From positions 310,001 through 374,000 of the forward strand of contig NZ_OUMZ01000006.1 of NCBI RefSeq assembly GCF_900327775.1: DNA of 64,000 nt. The letters run 5' to 3'. The stretch comes from Roseovarius sp. EL26 (GTDB lineage Bacteria; Pseudomonadota; Alphaproteobacteria; Rhodobacterales; Rhodobacteraceae). The notes below the pieces were generated by a model that was given only the letters and a program-made list of their open reading frames with translations, did no database searches and was not told where the DNA came from. The number at the start of each line of letters is the position of its first letter. The first letter of the stretch is position 1. The position numbers and the translations under genes are program-made. Shown piece after piece: positions 1 through 8,104 of the stretch.

Positions 1-186
1 GACCGCCCGATCCATATTGAAATTGATGGTGGCATCACGCCCGAAACCGCTCCGCTAATGGCGGCGGCGGGTGCCGATGTACTTGTGGCGGGTTCCGCTG
101 TGTTTAAAGGCGGATCGGTCGACAATCCTGCACCATATGGTGAAAATATCCGCGCGGTTCGTGCTGCGGCAGAGGCTGCGCTGTAA
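1..186 (+). CDS. rpe: Ribulose-phosphate 3-epimerase, C-terminal end (partial)
   Basis: The first 61 codons in frame 1 end at TAA 184-186 and are the tail of a gene that begins before the window. The visible part carries the phosphate-binding end of the TIM barrel: an IEIDGGI strand with the catalytic Asp, followed by [13 protein letters not shown], both hallmarks of the Rpe family. The enzyme interconverts ribulose-5-phosphate and xylulose-5-phosphate in the cytosol for the pentose phosphate or Calvin pathways. Only the C-terminal quarter is visible, so a chromosomal rpe and a cbbE-type copy cannot be told apart. Confidence 0.9.
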   Translation, partial: DRPIHIEIDGGITPETAPLMAAAGADVLVAGSAVFKGGSVDNPAPYGENIRAVRAAAEAAL

Positions 187-237
187 TCTCCGACGGATTG
201 GCTTGCTTGAGGTGCAGAGGCACCGCATAGTCTGGCC

Positions 238-1518
238 ATGACCGTTGCACATAAGCTTAGAACAGAGATTGAAAACCGGCGCGATGATCTGATTGCGCTG
301 ACGCAGGATCTGATCCGCATTCCGACTTTGAATCCGCCGGGCGCGAATTATCACGAGATTTGTGACTATCTGGACCGCCGTTTGTTGCATTCGGGGTTTG
401 AGACCGAACTGGTGCGGGCCGAGGGGGCGATTGGGGATAGCGACAAATATCCGCGCTGGAACATTGTTGCGCGCAAGTCGGGCAAGCACCCCGGCGAATG
501 TGTGCATTTCAACAGTCATATTGATGTGGTTGAGGTCGGGCATGGCTGGACGACCGATCCTTTTGGCGGTGCGGTGATAGATGGCAAGATCTATGGTCGT
601 GGAGCTTGCGATATGAAAGGCGGATTGGCAGCCAGTATCATTGCGGCCGAGGCGTTTATTGCGATTTGCCCTGATTTTGCAGGTGCGATTGAGATCAGCG
701 GAACTGCGGACGAGGAATCAGGTGGATTCGGTGGCGTCGCCTATCTGGCGGAAAAGGGGTATTTCTGCCCCGACCGCGTGCAGCATGTGATTATTCCGGA
801 GCCATTGAACAAAGACCGCATCTGTTTGGGGCATCGTGGTGTCTGGTGGGCCGAGATCGAAACCAAGGGTGAGATTGCCCACGGATCCATGCCATTTTTG
901 GGTGATTGTGCCGTACGCCATATGGGGGCGGTTGTGCAAGAAATGGAACAGAGCCTGTTTCCAGCCCTTGCGCAGAAACGCACCGAGATGCCGGTGGTTC
1001 CCGATGGCGCAAAACAATCGACTTTGAATATCAACTCGATCCATGGGGGCGAACCGGAACAAGAGGCTGATTACACTGGATTGCCTTCGGCCTGTGTGCC
1101 TGATCGTTGCCGGATGGTGATCGACCGGCGGTTCCTGATCGAGGAAAATATCGAAGATGTCGAAGATGAGCTTCGCACGGTTTTGGAGCGTGTACGGGAG
1201 GAACGACCCGGGTTCGACTATGACATTCGCGAGCTGCACCGGGTTTTGCCGACAATGACCGAACAGGATGCGCCAGTGGTGTCATCAGTGGCCAAGGCGG
1301 TGAGTGAAGTCTTTGGTCGCGAGGCGGAGTATGTCGTTAGCCCCGGCACGTATGATCAGAAACACATCGATCGAATTGGGCGCTTAAGCAACTGTATCGC
1401 TTATGGCCCGGGGATTTTGGATTTGGCGCATAAACCCGACGAATACGTCGGCATCGATGACATGATCGAATCCACGCAAGTGATGGCGCTGGCGCTGCAA
1501 GATCTGCTTGGCAATTAG
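238..1518 (+). CDS. M20 family metallopeptidase (ArgE/DapE-like deacylase)
   Basis: This 426-residue protein has the two-metal M20 architecture. The first metal motif is HFNSHIDVV (His94, Asp96), the bridging Asp is in GRGACDMKGG (Asp125), and the general base/metal pair is in TADEESGG (Glu159-Glu160). The C-terminal metal His sits in the LAHKPDEYVGIDDM stretch. Between about residues 200 and 320 lies the lid/dimerisation insert typical of ArgE/DapE/carboxypeptidase G2 enzymes. Such enzymes hydrolyse N-acyl amino acids in the cytosol. Substrate cannot be read from sequence; acetylornithine deacetylase and succinyl-diaminopimelate desuccinylase are both possible, and neither pathway has neighbours here. 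It lies 51 bases after rpe and ends one base from the convergent GST gene. Confidence 0.85.
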   Translation: MTVAHKLRTEIENRRDDLIALTQDLIRIPTLNPPGANYHEICDYLDRRLLHSGFETELVRAEGAIGDSDKYPRWNIVARKSGKHPGECVHFNSHIDVVEVGHGWTTDPFGGAVIDGKIYGRGACDMKGGLAASIIAAEAFIAICPDFAGAIEISGTADEESGGFGGVAYLAEKGYFCPDRVQHVIIPEPLNKDRICLGHRGVWWAEIETKGEIAHGSMPFLGDCAVRHMGAVVQEMEQSLFPALAQKRTEMPVVPDGAKQSTLNINSIHGGEPEQEADYTGLPSACVPDRCRMVIDRRFLIEENIEDVEDELRTVLERVREERPGFDYDIRELHRVLPTMTEQDAPVVSSVAKAVSEVFGREAEYVVSPGTYDQKHIDRIGRLSNCIAYGPGILDLAHKPDEYVGIDDMIESTQVMALALQDLLGN

Positions 1519-1519
1519 T

Positions 1520-2386
1520 TTACAGCAAGGCCATGAACTTGGGCCACGCCTTGGGGTCGACGACAGTTTTGTTGCGGCAAAAGGCGTTGCAGAATCCGAA
1601 GATGCGGTCATCCATCTCTAAAAAATGTGTGACTATATCGCCTGAATATGGGCAAAATTCATTCTCTGATGGACCTGAGTCAACGGGCTTGGCCGCAAGG
1701 GGGGCGGGGCCGGGCCATGGGGCGGTGTCATAGGTTTGTGCATAGCGATTGAGTGTATCGCCATGCACGAGGCCCATGGCACGCCACTGGCGGAAGGATG
1801 TCTCATTCAAGTGGGCGTTAACGTAGACCTGAGCCGATTCCGAAACAGGCAAGCCGTACCCTGCGATGCGAGCCGCAATTGGCGCATAGAAGGCGTCGAC
1901 TATGCCGTAGTCGCCACATAGCCAGGGCCCATCAGATTGACAGGTGGTGCGGGCGTGGTCCCAGATTAGCTCAATACGTTTTAAGTCTTCCATTAGGCTT
2001 TCTGATGGGGTGACACCGGAATAGGCTCGCCGCAGATTCATCGGGCAGTCGCTTCGCAGGTGACCAAAGCCAGAGTGCATTTCGCTGGCCAGTGCACGCG
2101 CGGTGGCGCGCGCCTTGGGGTCTGCAGGCCAAAGCGGCAGATTTGGGTGCCGCGTGGCCAGCTCTTCAGCGATGGCGATGGTCTCGCCGACAATGGCCCC
2201 TTCAGTCGTGCGTATCGCGGGCACGGTTTTGGCTGGGGCCCAGTCGGGCATTTGCGCCGGGACGCTGCCTTTCTTGAAATCTACAAATGTGGTGCTGCGT
2301 GGCAGGTCGAATTTATCGAACAAAAGCCAGATGCGCAGGGACCAGCTGGAATAGGCGCGATCGCCGAGGATAAGATCATAAGTCAT
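1520..2386 (-). CDS. Glutathione S-transferase with Cys-rich C-terminal tail
   Basis: The first ~215 residues are a two-domain GST: a thioredoxin-fold N-terminus (DRAYSSWSLRIWLL, with Ser residues in the usual catalytic area, then PAKTVPAI and the Glu-Thr of the glutathione gamma-glutamyl contact) and an all-helical C-domain with the WLCGDYGIVDAFYAP N-capping box. After a Pro-rich linker (about 222-243) comes an extra ~45-residue module with CPYSGD (Cys245) and FGFCNAFCRNK (Cys266, Cys270). This resembles a YHS/TRASH-like metal-binding domain more than anything in ordinary GSTs of about 200-230 residues. The function is inferred as glutathione conjugation or thiol chemistry, with the tail possibly binding a metal. 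It is convergent with the M20 gene. Confidence 0.82.
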   Translation of the reverse strand: MTYDLILGDRAYSSWSLRIWLLFDKFDLPRSTTFVDFKKGSVPAQMPDWAPAKTVPAIRTTEGAIVGETIAIAEELATRHPNLPLWPADPKARATARALASEMHSGFGHLRSDCPMNLRRAYSGVTPSESLMEDLKRIELIWDHARTTCQSDGPWLCGDYGIVDAFYAPIAARIAGYGLPVSESAQVYVNAHLNETSFRQWRAMGLVHGDTLNRYAQTYDTAPWPGPAPLAAKPVDSGPSENEFCPYSGDIVTHFLEMDDRIFGFCNAFCRNKTVVDPKAWPKFMALL

Positions 2387-2444
2387 AAAGGCAGCTTAGT
2401 GGGGTAATTCCACAATGCCCAACGATGAATTGTGCGCGTCCCCA

Positions 2445-3017
2445 TCACGGGAGGTGATTGATCCGTTCAGCGTGCCAGCCAGAATTTTTCAAATGCAACT
2501 CGGTCACAGATAGGTTGTCGATACGATGGCTAAATGACTCGTAGGCGCTGATCTTTAGGGCATGCTGAACCTGTGTCAGAATTGCCCCGAAGTGAGCAAC
2601 AACAATCAGGTCTTTGTCGGGATGAGCACGTAATAAGCGTTCTACGGCTCCGGTAACCCGGGCAGAGACCTCATGCCAGCTTTCGCCATTTGGAGGGGAG
2701 ATGTCGCCGGGATCATCCCAATATCGCCGGATGTGATCTTGATCTTCGATGGCGTCAAAGCGTTGCAATTCCCAGTCACCAAAGTTGATTTCACGTAAGT
2801 CCGGGTCATGCGGCAGCCGGGAACGATTTCCCGCAATCGCATCGGCGGTGGCACTGGCGCGGATCAGATCAGAAGAGATGACCAATGCGTCTGGCGGCAG
2901 AAAGGCCGCTAGACGAGCCAATTGTTCGGTATCGCTTAGGTCGGCGGGAATATCAGACCATCCGACCATTGATTTGGCATGTGTGGGGCCATGGCGGATC
3001 AAAAACAGGCGGCTCAC
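2445..3017 (-). CDS. cobC: Histidine phosphatase, probable alpha-ribazole phosphatase
   Basis: A 190-residue phosphoglycerate-mutase-fold protein that opens with the phospho-histidine motif LIRHGPT (the catalytic RHG) and has the second His in VVAHFGAI near residue 145. Its ATG overlaps the TGA of the upstream cobU gene by four bases, so the two are translationally coupled. In cobalamin nucleotide-loop assembly, CobC removes the 5-prime phosphate of alpha-ribazole (or adenosylcobalamin phosphate), and the pairing with cobU supports that role. Broad-specificity histidine phosphatases look the same in sequence, so the specific name rests on context. Confidence 0.75.
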   Translation of the reverse strand: MSRLFLIRHGPTHAKSMVGWSDIPADLSDTEQLARLAAFLPPDALVISSDLIRASATADAIAGNRSRLPHDPDLREINFGDWELQRFDAIEDQDHIRRYWDDPGDISPPNGESWHEVSARVTGAVERLLRAHPDKDLIVVAHFGAILTQVQHALKISAYESFSHRIDNLSVTELHLKNSGWHAERINHLP

Positions 3018-3535
3018 GGCAATGTGCCTTTCAGAACCTGTGGAAGCCCGGCGATAACGTTCACCACCAGACCAGCCTTTGCTGCAAGGCGCTGGTTTAA
3101 TAGACCCTGTTCCTGCCGAAAACGCCGCGCGAGTGCGTTGTCAGGGACAATTCCCAGGCCGGTTTCGTTCGAGACAATTACCACCGGAGCCGCACATAAC
3201 GCCAATCCCTGCATCAAGTCGAATTCCGCTTGTACAAGGTCATTTTCTGCCAAAAGTTGATTGCTAAGCCACATTGTGGCACAATCAAGTAGAACCACCT
3301 GTTCACCGTGAACCGTGGCCAGAACGCGCCCGGGGTCAAGCGGCACTTCTATTGTGTGCCAGTTTGTGCCTCGCATTTCCTGATGTTTTGCGACCTTGGC
3401 CTGCATTTCAGTATCATAAATTTCTGCGGTGGCCAGATAGGTGCGTTGACGGCCGGTGTTGATCACCAGCCCTTCGGCGAAGGCGGATTTACCCGAGGCT
3501 GCGCCCCCAAGTACCAATGTCAGTCCCGGTAGCAT
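3014..3535 (-). CDS. cobU: Adenosylcobinamide kinase/adenosylcobinamide-phosphate guanylyltransferase
   Basis: This 173-residue protein matches CobU/CobP in full. It has a P-loop GGAASGKSAFAE at residues 10-21, the YLATAEIYDTEM segment, HQEMRG with the His that is guanylylated in the family, and LDCATMWLSN. It phosphorylates adenosylcobinamide and then transfers GMP to it, the first step in attaching the lower ligand of vitamin B12. It is the upstream gene of a two-gene cobU-cobC unit, divergent from rpoH with about 107 bases between the starts. Confidence 0.93.
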   Translation of the reverse strand: MLPGLTLVLGGAASGKSAFAEGLVINTGRQRTYLATAEIYDTEMQAKVAKHQEMRGTNWHTIEVPLDPGRVLATVHGEQVVLLDCATMWLSNQLLAENDLVQAEFDLMQGLALCAAPVVIVSNETGLGIVPDNALARRFRQEQGLLNQRLAAKAGLVVNVIAGLPQVLKGTLP

Positions 3536-3555
3536 CGCGTTTGTGCACCCTTATT

Positions 3556-3585
3556 TGATCCGGAGTGATTTGGACTGCGTATCAT
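3556..3585 (+). promoter_or_regulatory. Candidate RpoE-type promoter of rpoH
   Basis: TGATCC (3556-3561) is followed after 18 bases by TATCAT (3580-3585). In Rhodobacter sphaeroides the singlet-oxygen ECF sigma factor RpoE recognises TGATCC-like -35 boxes and drives a second rpoH gene. The match sits 58 bases before the rpoH ATG. This is a visual match, not a mapped start site. Confidence 0.5.
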
Positions 3586-3642
3586 TTGATGAGAGACTGA
3601 GAAAGAGATGATTGACTAGACCTGAGCGGGAAGGAGGCTCAG

Positions 3643-4521
3643 ATGCCACTGGATGCCCCAAGTTCAAACCAGATGTCGCGCAAAGCGATGAAAGCCGAAT
3701 TGCTGGATGCCGAGACCGAACGGCAGCTGGCCTATGCATGGCGCGATCAGCGCGATGAGGCGGCACTACATCGATTGATCACGGCCTATATGCGGTTGGC
3801 GATTTCGATGGCGTCCAAGTTCAAACGTTACGGGGCGCCGATGAACGACCTCATTCAGGAGGCGGGTCTGGGGCTGATGAAGGCCGCAGACAAGTTTGAC
3901 CCGGACCGCGGCGTGAGGTTTTCAACCTATGCAGTCTGGTGGATCAAGGCATCGATTCAGGACTATGTGATGCGCAATTGGTCGATGGTGCGCACCGGGA
4001 CAACCAGCAGTCAGAAATCGCTGTTTTTCAACATGCGTCGGGTGCAAGCACGTCTGGAGCGCGAGGCGATGACCCGTGGTGACGAACTGGACACCCATCA
4101 GCTGCGCGAGATGATCGCAATGGAGGTTGGTGTGCCGGTGCGTGATGTGGAAATGATGGCAGGACGATTGTCTGGTAGTGATTTCTCTCTCAATGCATCG
4201 CAATCCACCGAAGAAGAAAGCCGCGAGTGGATCGATACCCTCGAAGATGACGCACCGCGTGGTGATGAGATTGTTGAGGTGGCCCATGATCAACAAGCGC
4301 TGCGGGATTGGTTGCAACGTGCGATGGCCCATCTGAATGCACGCGAGCGGTTCATTATTCAAGAGCGCAAATTACTGGAGACACCGCGTACATTGGAAAG
4401 TCTGGGGATTGAGCTGAGCCTGAGCAAGGAACGTATTCGTCAGGTAGAAGCGGCGGCATTGCAAAAGCTGCGTCGTACTCTTGAACAATACGGGCCAGAG
4501 GTGCACAACCTGATCACATGA
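3643..4521 (+). CDS. rpoH: RNA polymerase heat-shock type sigma factor (RpoH family)
   Basis: At 292 residues this has the usual sigma-32 length. Region 2 shows YMRLAISMASKFKRYG, then NDLIQEAGLGLMKAADKFDP and the -10 binding FSTYAVWWIKASIQDYVMRNWSMVR. The RpoH-box-like stretch TSSQKSLFFNMRR follows, and region 4 ends with the helix-turn-helix LGIELSLSKERIRQVEAAALQKLR. The protein directs RNA polymerase to heat-shock and oxidative-stress promoters. Roseobacters usually carry two RpoH proteins. The RpoE-like box upstream suggests this is the photo-oxidative-stress type (RpoHII), an inference. The start follows GGAAGGAGG, an excellent ribosome-binding site. The stop overlaps chaN by four bases. 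Confidence 0.92.
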   Translation: MPLDAPSSNQMSRKAMKAELLDAETERQLAYAWRDQRDEAALHRLITAYMRLAISMASKFKRYGAPMNDLIQEAGLGLMKAADKFDPDRGVRFSTYAVWWIKASIQDYVMRNWSMVRTGTTSSQKSLFFNMRRVQARLEREAMTRGDELDTHQLREMIAMEVGVPVRDVEMMAGRLSGSDFSLNASQSTEEESREWIDTLEDDAPRGDEIVEVAHDQQALRDWLQRAMAHLNARERFIIQERKLLETPRTLESLGIELSLSKERIRQVEAAALQKLRRTLEQYGPEVHNLIT

Positions 4522-5282
4522 AGATCAGTCATGTTGTCATTGGGTTGTTTTTGTCTGCCAGTTCCGCTTTGGCGCAGGATGTGTTGATCTTGGGCGAAAT
4601 TCACGACAACCCCACCCACCATATCACCCAATCAGAGCGCGTTCAGGCGTTTAAGCCTGCTGCGATTGTGTTTGAGATGCTGACCCCATTGCAGGCGTCG
4701 CAGTATACCCCGGGGCTTCGGGATGATGCGCGTGCTTTGGCACAGGCGTTGGAATGGGAAAACAGCGGTTGGCCAGATTTTGAGATCTACTATCCGATTT
4801 TTGCAGTAGCAGGTGAGGCCAGAATATATGGTGCAGGAGTCCCACGTAAGGAGGGCCGTCAGGCGATGCAGGAGGGGATTGATGCCGTCTTTCCTGAGGC
4901 TAAGCGATTTGGCCTTACTGCCCCTCTTTCGGAAGATCAGCAAATTCAGCGTGAGGCCCTGCAACATGCTGCGCATTGTGATGCCTTGCCGGCAGAAATG
5001 TTGCCAGTGATGGTTGAGATACAGCGCCTGCGTGACGCAGTTTTGGCACGTGCCGTTCTAACGGCACTGGATGATACTGGCGGGCCGGTTGCTGTGATCA
5101 CTGGCAACGGACATGCGCGCAAGGATTGGGGCGCATCGGCAGTGCTGGCAGATCTGGCCCCGGACTTGCAGATCTATGTGTTGGGTCAAACCGAAGAGGG
5201 GGCCATGCTGAACGGTGGATTTGATGAGGTAATCTCAGCGTCTGCGATTGAACGGGAAGACCCTTGCGCCGCGTTTCAGTAG
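4518..5282 (+). CDS. ChaN family haem-binding-type protein, exported
   Basis: The 254-residue protein begins with a signal peptide ending ALAQ at about residue 20. It continues with the family start VLILGEIHDNPTHH, a core VFEMLTP, and a late ITGNGHARKDWG. These are the conserved segments of ChaN/TIKI-like proteins, in which an EIHD-type Glu/His pair is characteristic. ChaN of Campylobacter binds haem and is thought to act in iron uptake. Here there is no Cys lipobox at the cleavage site, so it is probably a soluble periplasmic protein. It overlaps rpoH (ATGA), so co-expression under stress is likely. The exact role is unknown. Confidence 0.8.
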   Translation: MKISHVVIGLFLSASSALAQDVLILGEIHDNPTHHITQSERVQAFKPAAIVFEMLTPLQASQYTPGLRDDARALAQALEWENSGWPDFEIYYPIFAVAGEARIYGAGVPRKEGRQAMQEGIDAVFPEAKRFGLTAPLSEDQQIQREALQHAAHCDALPAEMLPVMVEIQRLRDAVLARAVLTALDDTGGPVAVITGNGHARKDWGASAVLADLAPDLQIYVLGQTEEGAMLNGGFDEVISASAIEREDPCAAFQ

Positions 5283-5350
5283 GCGGCTGCCCTCTTGTGT
5301 CTGTGGCAGCTGCGCCATAGTGTCAGCAACGCAGTGAAAGGAACCTGCCC

Positions 5351-6553
5351 ATGCTGGCCGAAAAACGCATTCTTTTGATCATTGGCGGGGGTATTGCCGC
5401 GTTTAAAGCTCTGGATTTGATCCGACGTTTACGTGAACGCGGGGCTGTGGTGACGCCGGTGCTGACCAAAGCAGGCGAAGAATTTGTCACGCCATTGTCG
5501 GTATCGGCCCTGGCTGGACAGAAGCTTTACCGTGATCTGTTTGATCTGACCGATGAGGCCGAAATGGGTCACATTGAACTGAGCCGGAGCGCCGATCTGA
5601 TTGTTGTGGCCCCGGCCACTGCGGATTTGATGGCCAAGATGGCGCAGGGGCATGCCAATGATTTGGCCTCGACTTTGTTACTGGCCACCGACACGCCAGT
5701 AATGATTGCGCCTGCGATGAATGTGCGGATGTGGGAGCATCCCGCGACACAGCGCAATCTGACGACGTTGCAGAACGATGGAATAATGGTTGTTGGCCCA
5801 AATGAGGGTGACATGGCGTGCGGCGAATATGGTCCGGGGCGCATGGCTGAACCGTTGGAAATTGTGGCCGCAGCAGAAGCCGCTTTGGTTAACGGTCCAT
5901 TGAACGGTAAGCGCGTATTGGTGACGTCCGGCCCGACGCATGAACCGATTGATCCGGTGCGCTATATCGCCAATAGGTCATCCGGTGCGCAGGGCACTGC
6001 CCTGGCGCAGGCGTTGTCGGCGCTGGGAGCGGAGGTGGTGTTTGTCACTGGACCGGCGGACGTGCCGCCACCACAAGGGGTGCAGGTGATCAAGATTGAG
6101 ACAGCACAGCAGATGTTGGAGGCGGTTCAGAACGCCTTACCAGTGGATGCAGCAGTATTTGCAGCAGCAGTGGCTGATTGGCGGATGGCGCAAGCCTCGG
6201 ATAAGAAGATGAAAAAAGACAGTACGGGTGTGCCTGTGTTGGAATTTACGGAAAATCCCGACATTCTGGCAACCATCAGTCAGATGGGGGAAGGCCGTCC
6301 CAGTTTGGTGGTGGGCTTTGCGGCTGAAACCGATGATGTGATCGAAAATGCCACGGCCAAACGTAAGCGCAAGGGCTGTGACTGGATTGTCGCCAATGAC
6401 GTCAGCCCCGAAACCGGGATTATGGGCGGTCAGGAAAATGCTGTGACCTTGATTTCGGATCGGGGGGCTGACAGTTGGCCACGTATGGCCAAAGCTCAGG
6501 TCGCTAAACGATTGGCGCAAGAGCTGGCGCAGGCGCTTTTGGCTAAGGGCTGA
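5351..6553 (+). CDS. coaBC: Bifunctional phosphopantothenoylcysteine decarboxylase/phosphopantothenate-cysteine ligase
   Basis: A 400-residue two-domain enzyme of coenzyme A synthesis. The N-terminal flavoprotein domain has [16 protein letters not shown], the active-site His in [21 protein letters not shown], the PAMN motif ([15 protein letters not shown]) and the Cys loop [13 protein letters not shown]. The C-terminal CoaB domain (from about residue 183) has [24 protein letters not shown] and AAAVADWR. The enzyme uses CTP to join cysteine to phosphopantothenate and then decarboxylates the product. dut follows directly, a very common coaBC-dut arrangement. AAAGGAACC upstream is an adequate ribosome-binding site. 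Confidence 0.96.
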   Translation: MLAEKRILLIIGGGIAAFKALDLIRRLRERGAVVTPVLTKAGEEFVTPLSVSALAGQKLYRDLFDLTDEAEMGHIELSRSADLIVVAPATADLMAKMAQGHANDLASTLLLATDTPVMIAPAMNVRMWEHPATQRNLTTLQNDGIMVVGPNEGDMACGEYGPGRMAEPLEIVAAAEAALVNGPLNGKRVLVTSGPTHEPIDPVRYIANRSSGAQGTALAQALSALGAEVVFVTGPADVPPPQGVQVIKIETAQQMLEAVQNALPVDAAVFAAAVADWRMAQASDKKMKKDSTGVPVLEFTENPDILATISQMGEGRPSLVVGFAAETDDVIENATAKRKRKGCDWIVANDVSPETGIMGGQENAVTLISDRGADSWPRMAKAQVAKRLAQELAQALLAKG

Positions 6554-6560
6554 TGTCTCC

Positions 6561-6588
6561 GGCGGGTGTATTTTAGGAAAGATGAAGG
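6561..6588 (+). repeat. Intergenic motif copy 1 (TATTTT-GG-AGATGAA type)
   Basis: Just after coaBC the sequence runs from GGCGGGTGTATTTT into AGGAAAGATGAAG. A second copy with the same core lies at 61414-61439 (CCCCGAGATATTTTTGG then TCAGATGAAA). Sequences of this shape are frequent between genes in roseobacter genomes as far as I recall. Its ATG at 6582 creates a spurious upstream start for dut. Confidence 0.4.
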
Positions 6589-6596
6589 GGCTGGGG

Positions 6597-7058
6597 ATGG
6601 TCGCGATTCAGATGCTTTGGGATGAGGGGGCTGACCGGTCCTTGGGTTTGCCGTCTTATGAAACAGCCGGTGCTGCGGGGGCAGACCTGCGGGCGAACTT
6701 CCCTGAAACCGCGCGGGCGGGTGTAACCCTTGCACCGGGCACGCGTGCGTTAGTGCCCACGGGGCTGCGGCTGGCTATTCCAGCGGGGTACGAGGTGCAG
6801 ATCAGGCCGCGTTCAGGCTTGGCGTTGAAGTATGGGATTACTTTGCCCAACAGTCCGGGCACGATTGATAGTGACTATCGCGGACCTTTGGGGGTGATTG
6901 TTTTGAATGCGGGGGCTGAGGCGTTTGAAATCACGCACGGTATGCGGATTGCGCAAATGCTGGTGGCCCCGGTGATACAAGCCGAGTTTGTGCAGGTGGA
7001 TGCTTTGGATGAAACCACGCGCGGTGGCGGTGGCTTTGGTTCAACCGGGGTCGGCTAA
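6597..7058 (+). CDS. dut: dUTP diphosphatase
   Basis: The five dUTPase motifs are all present: AGADLRAN (motif 1), RPRSGLALK (2), [10 protein letters not shown] with the catalytic Asp (3), RIAQML (4) and the Gly-rich [10 protein letters not shown] tail (5), which closes the active site in the trimer. The enzyme hydrolyses dUTP to dUMP and keeps uracil out of DNA. The ATG at 6597 is chosen over 6582 because the protein then starts MVAIQMLW, as in relatives, and because 6582 falls inside a repeated intergenic motif. GAAGGGG lies just upstream of 6597. The stop TAA and the next ATG share one base. Confidence 0.95.
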   Translation: MVAIQMLWDEGADRSLGLPSYETAGAAGADLRANFPETARAGVTLAPGTRALVPTGLRLAIPAGYEVQIRPRSGLALKYGITLPNSPGTIDSDYRGPLGVIVLNAGAEAFEITHGMRIAQMLVAPVIQAEFVQVDALDETTRGGGGFGSTGVG

Positions 7059-8104
7059 TGTTATTGGTATTGGTCTTGATGGCTGCAATTTGGGGCATGG
7101 GCATTGTTATGAAAGTGCCGCACAGCCTGCGCTGGGGCATGATCGTTTTTTTGTGGCTAGCGGTGATTTTGCTTCACCTCATTTTGCCTAATGGCCATGC
7201 ACTGCGAATGGCCACCGGAGAGAGCGCGGCGACATGGTTGATATTGGGTGGTGCTGTGGTGGTGATTTTATTTTACCGCGTCGGATTGGGAAAGTTGCGC
7301 GCCAAAGCACAAACACCGGCAGAGGTCGTATCTTCGCCCAAGACATTCACACAAACTGAGTTGGAGCGCTATGCCCGCCACATCGTGTTGCGTGAGATTG
7401 GCGGGCCGGGGCAAAAGGCGCTGAAGCAGGCGCAGGTTCTGGTGATTGGCGCGGGGGGACTTGGATCGCCGGCGTTGCTTTATCTGGCTGCGGCGGGGGT
7501 CGGCACCATCGGGGTGATTGACGATGACGTGGTCGAAAACTCTAACCTGCAACGGCAAGTGATCCACCGCGATCAGGATATAGGATTGCCCAAGGTACAA
7601 TCGGCTATGAAGGCGATGCAGGCGCAAAATCCGGCGGTCAATGTTCGGCCTTATCAGCGGCGGCTGACGCCAGAAATTTCCGAAGATCTGTTTGCTGACT
7701 ATGATCTTATATTGGATGGGACGGACAATTTTGAAACCCGCTATCTGGCCAACGCTGTGGCGCATAAACTGGGAAAGCCTTTGATCTCAGGAGCACTATC
7801 GCAATGGGAAGGGCAGATCAGCGTGTTCGACCCTGCAAATGGTACACCCTGTTATGAGTGCATCTTTCCCGAAGCCCCTGCGGCTGGGTTGGCACCGTCT
7901 TGTGCAGAGGCGGGCGTTTTGAGCCCCTTACCGGGTGTGATCGGAGCTATGATGGCGGCAGAGGCGATTAAGGTGGTCACTGACGCGGGTACAGCCCTGC
8001 GTGGTGAGATGCTGATCTATGATGCGCTATATGGTGAGACCCGGAAATTTGGACTGGGCAAACGCGAAGATTGCCCAGTCTGTGGTGCGATCAAATCTGA
8101 CTAG
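7058..8104 (+). CDS. ThiF/MoeB-like E1 adenylyltransferase with membrane anchor
   Basis: The first ~75 residues form three hydrophobic helices ([34 protein letters not shown] and ATWLILGGAVVVILFY). From about residue 100 the protein is a typical ThiF/MoeB enzyme: YARHIVLREIGGPGQ, the ATP-binding IGAGGLGSPALLYLAAAG, the IDDDVVENSNLQRQ loop and GTDNFETRYLAN. A zinc site is formed by CYEC and CPVC. MoeB and ThiF adenylate the C-terminal Gly of MoaD or ThiS for sulfur transfer; which partner is used here is not visible. The membrane anchor sets it apart from soluble MoeB of about 250 residues. It is coupled to dut by a one-base overlap and convergent with tdm by four bases. Confidence 0.88.
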   Translation: MLLVLVLMAAIWGMGIVMKVPHSLRWGMIVFLWLAVILLHLILPNGHALRMATGESAATWLILGGAVVVILFYRVGLGKLRAKAQTPAEVVSSPKTFTQTELERYARHIVLREIGGPGQKALKQAQVLVIGAGGLGSPALLYLAAAGVGTIGVIDDDVVENSNLQRQVIHRDQDIGLPKVQSAMKAMQAQNPAVNVRPYQRRLTPEISEDLFADYDLILDGTDNFETRYLANAVAHKLGKPLISGALSQWEGQISVFDPANGTPCYECIFPEAPAAGLAPSCAEAGVLSPLPGVIGAMMAAEAIKVVTDAGTALRGEMLIYDALYGETRKFGLGKREDCPVCGAIKSD

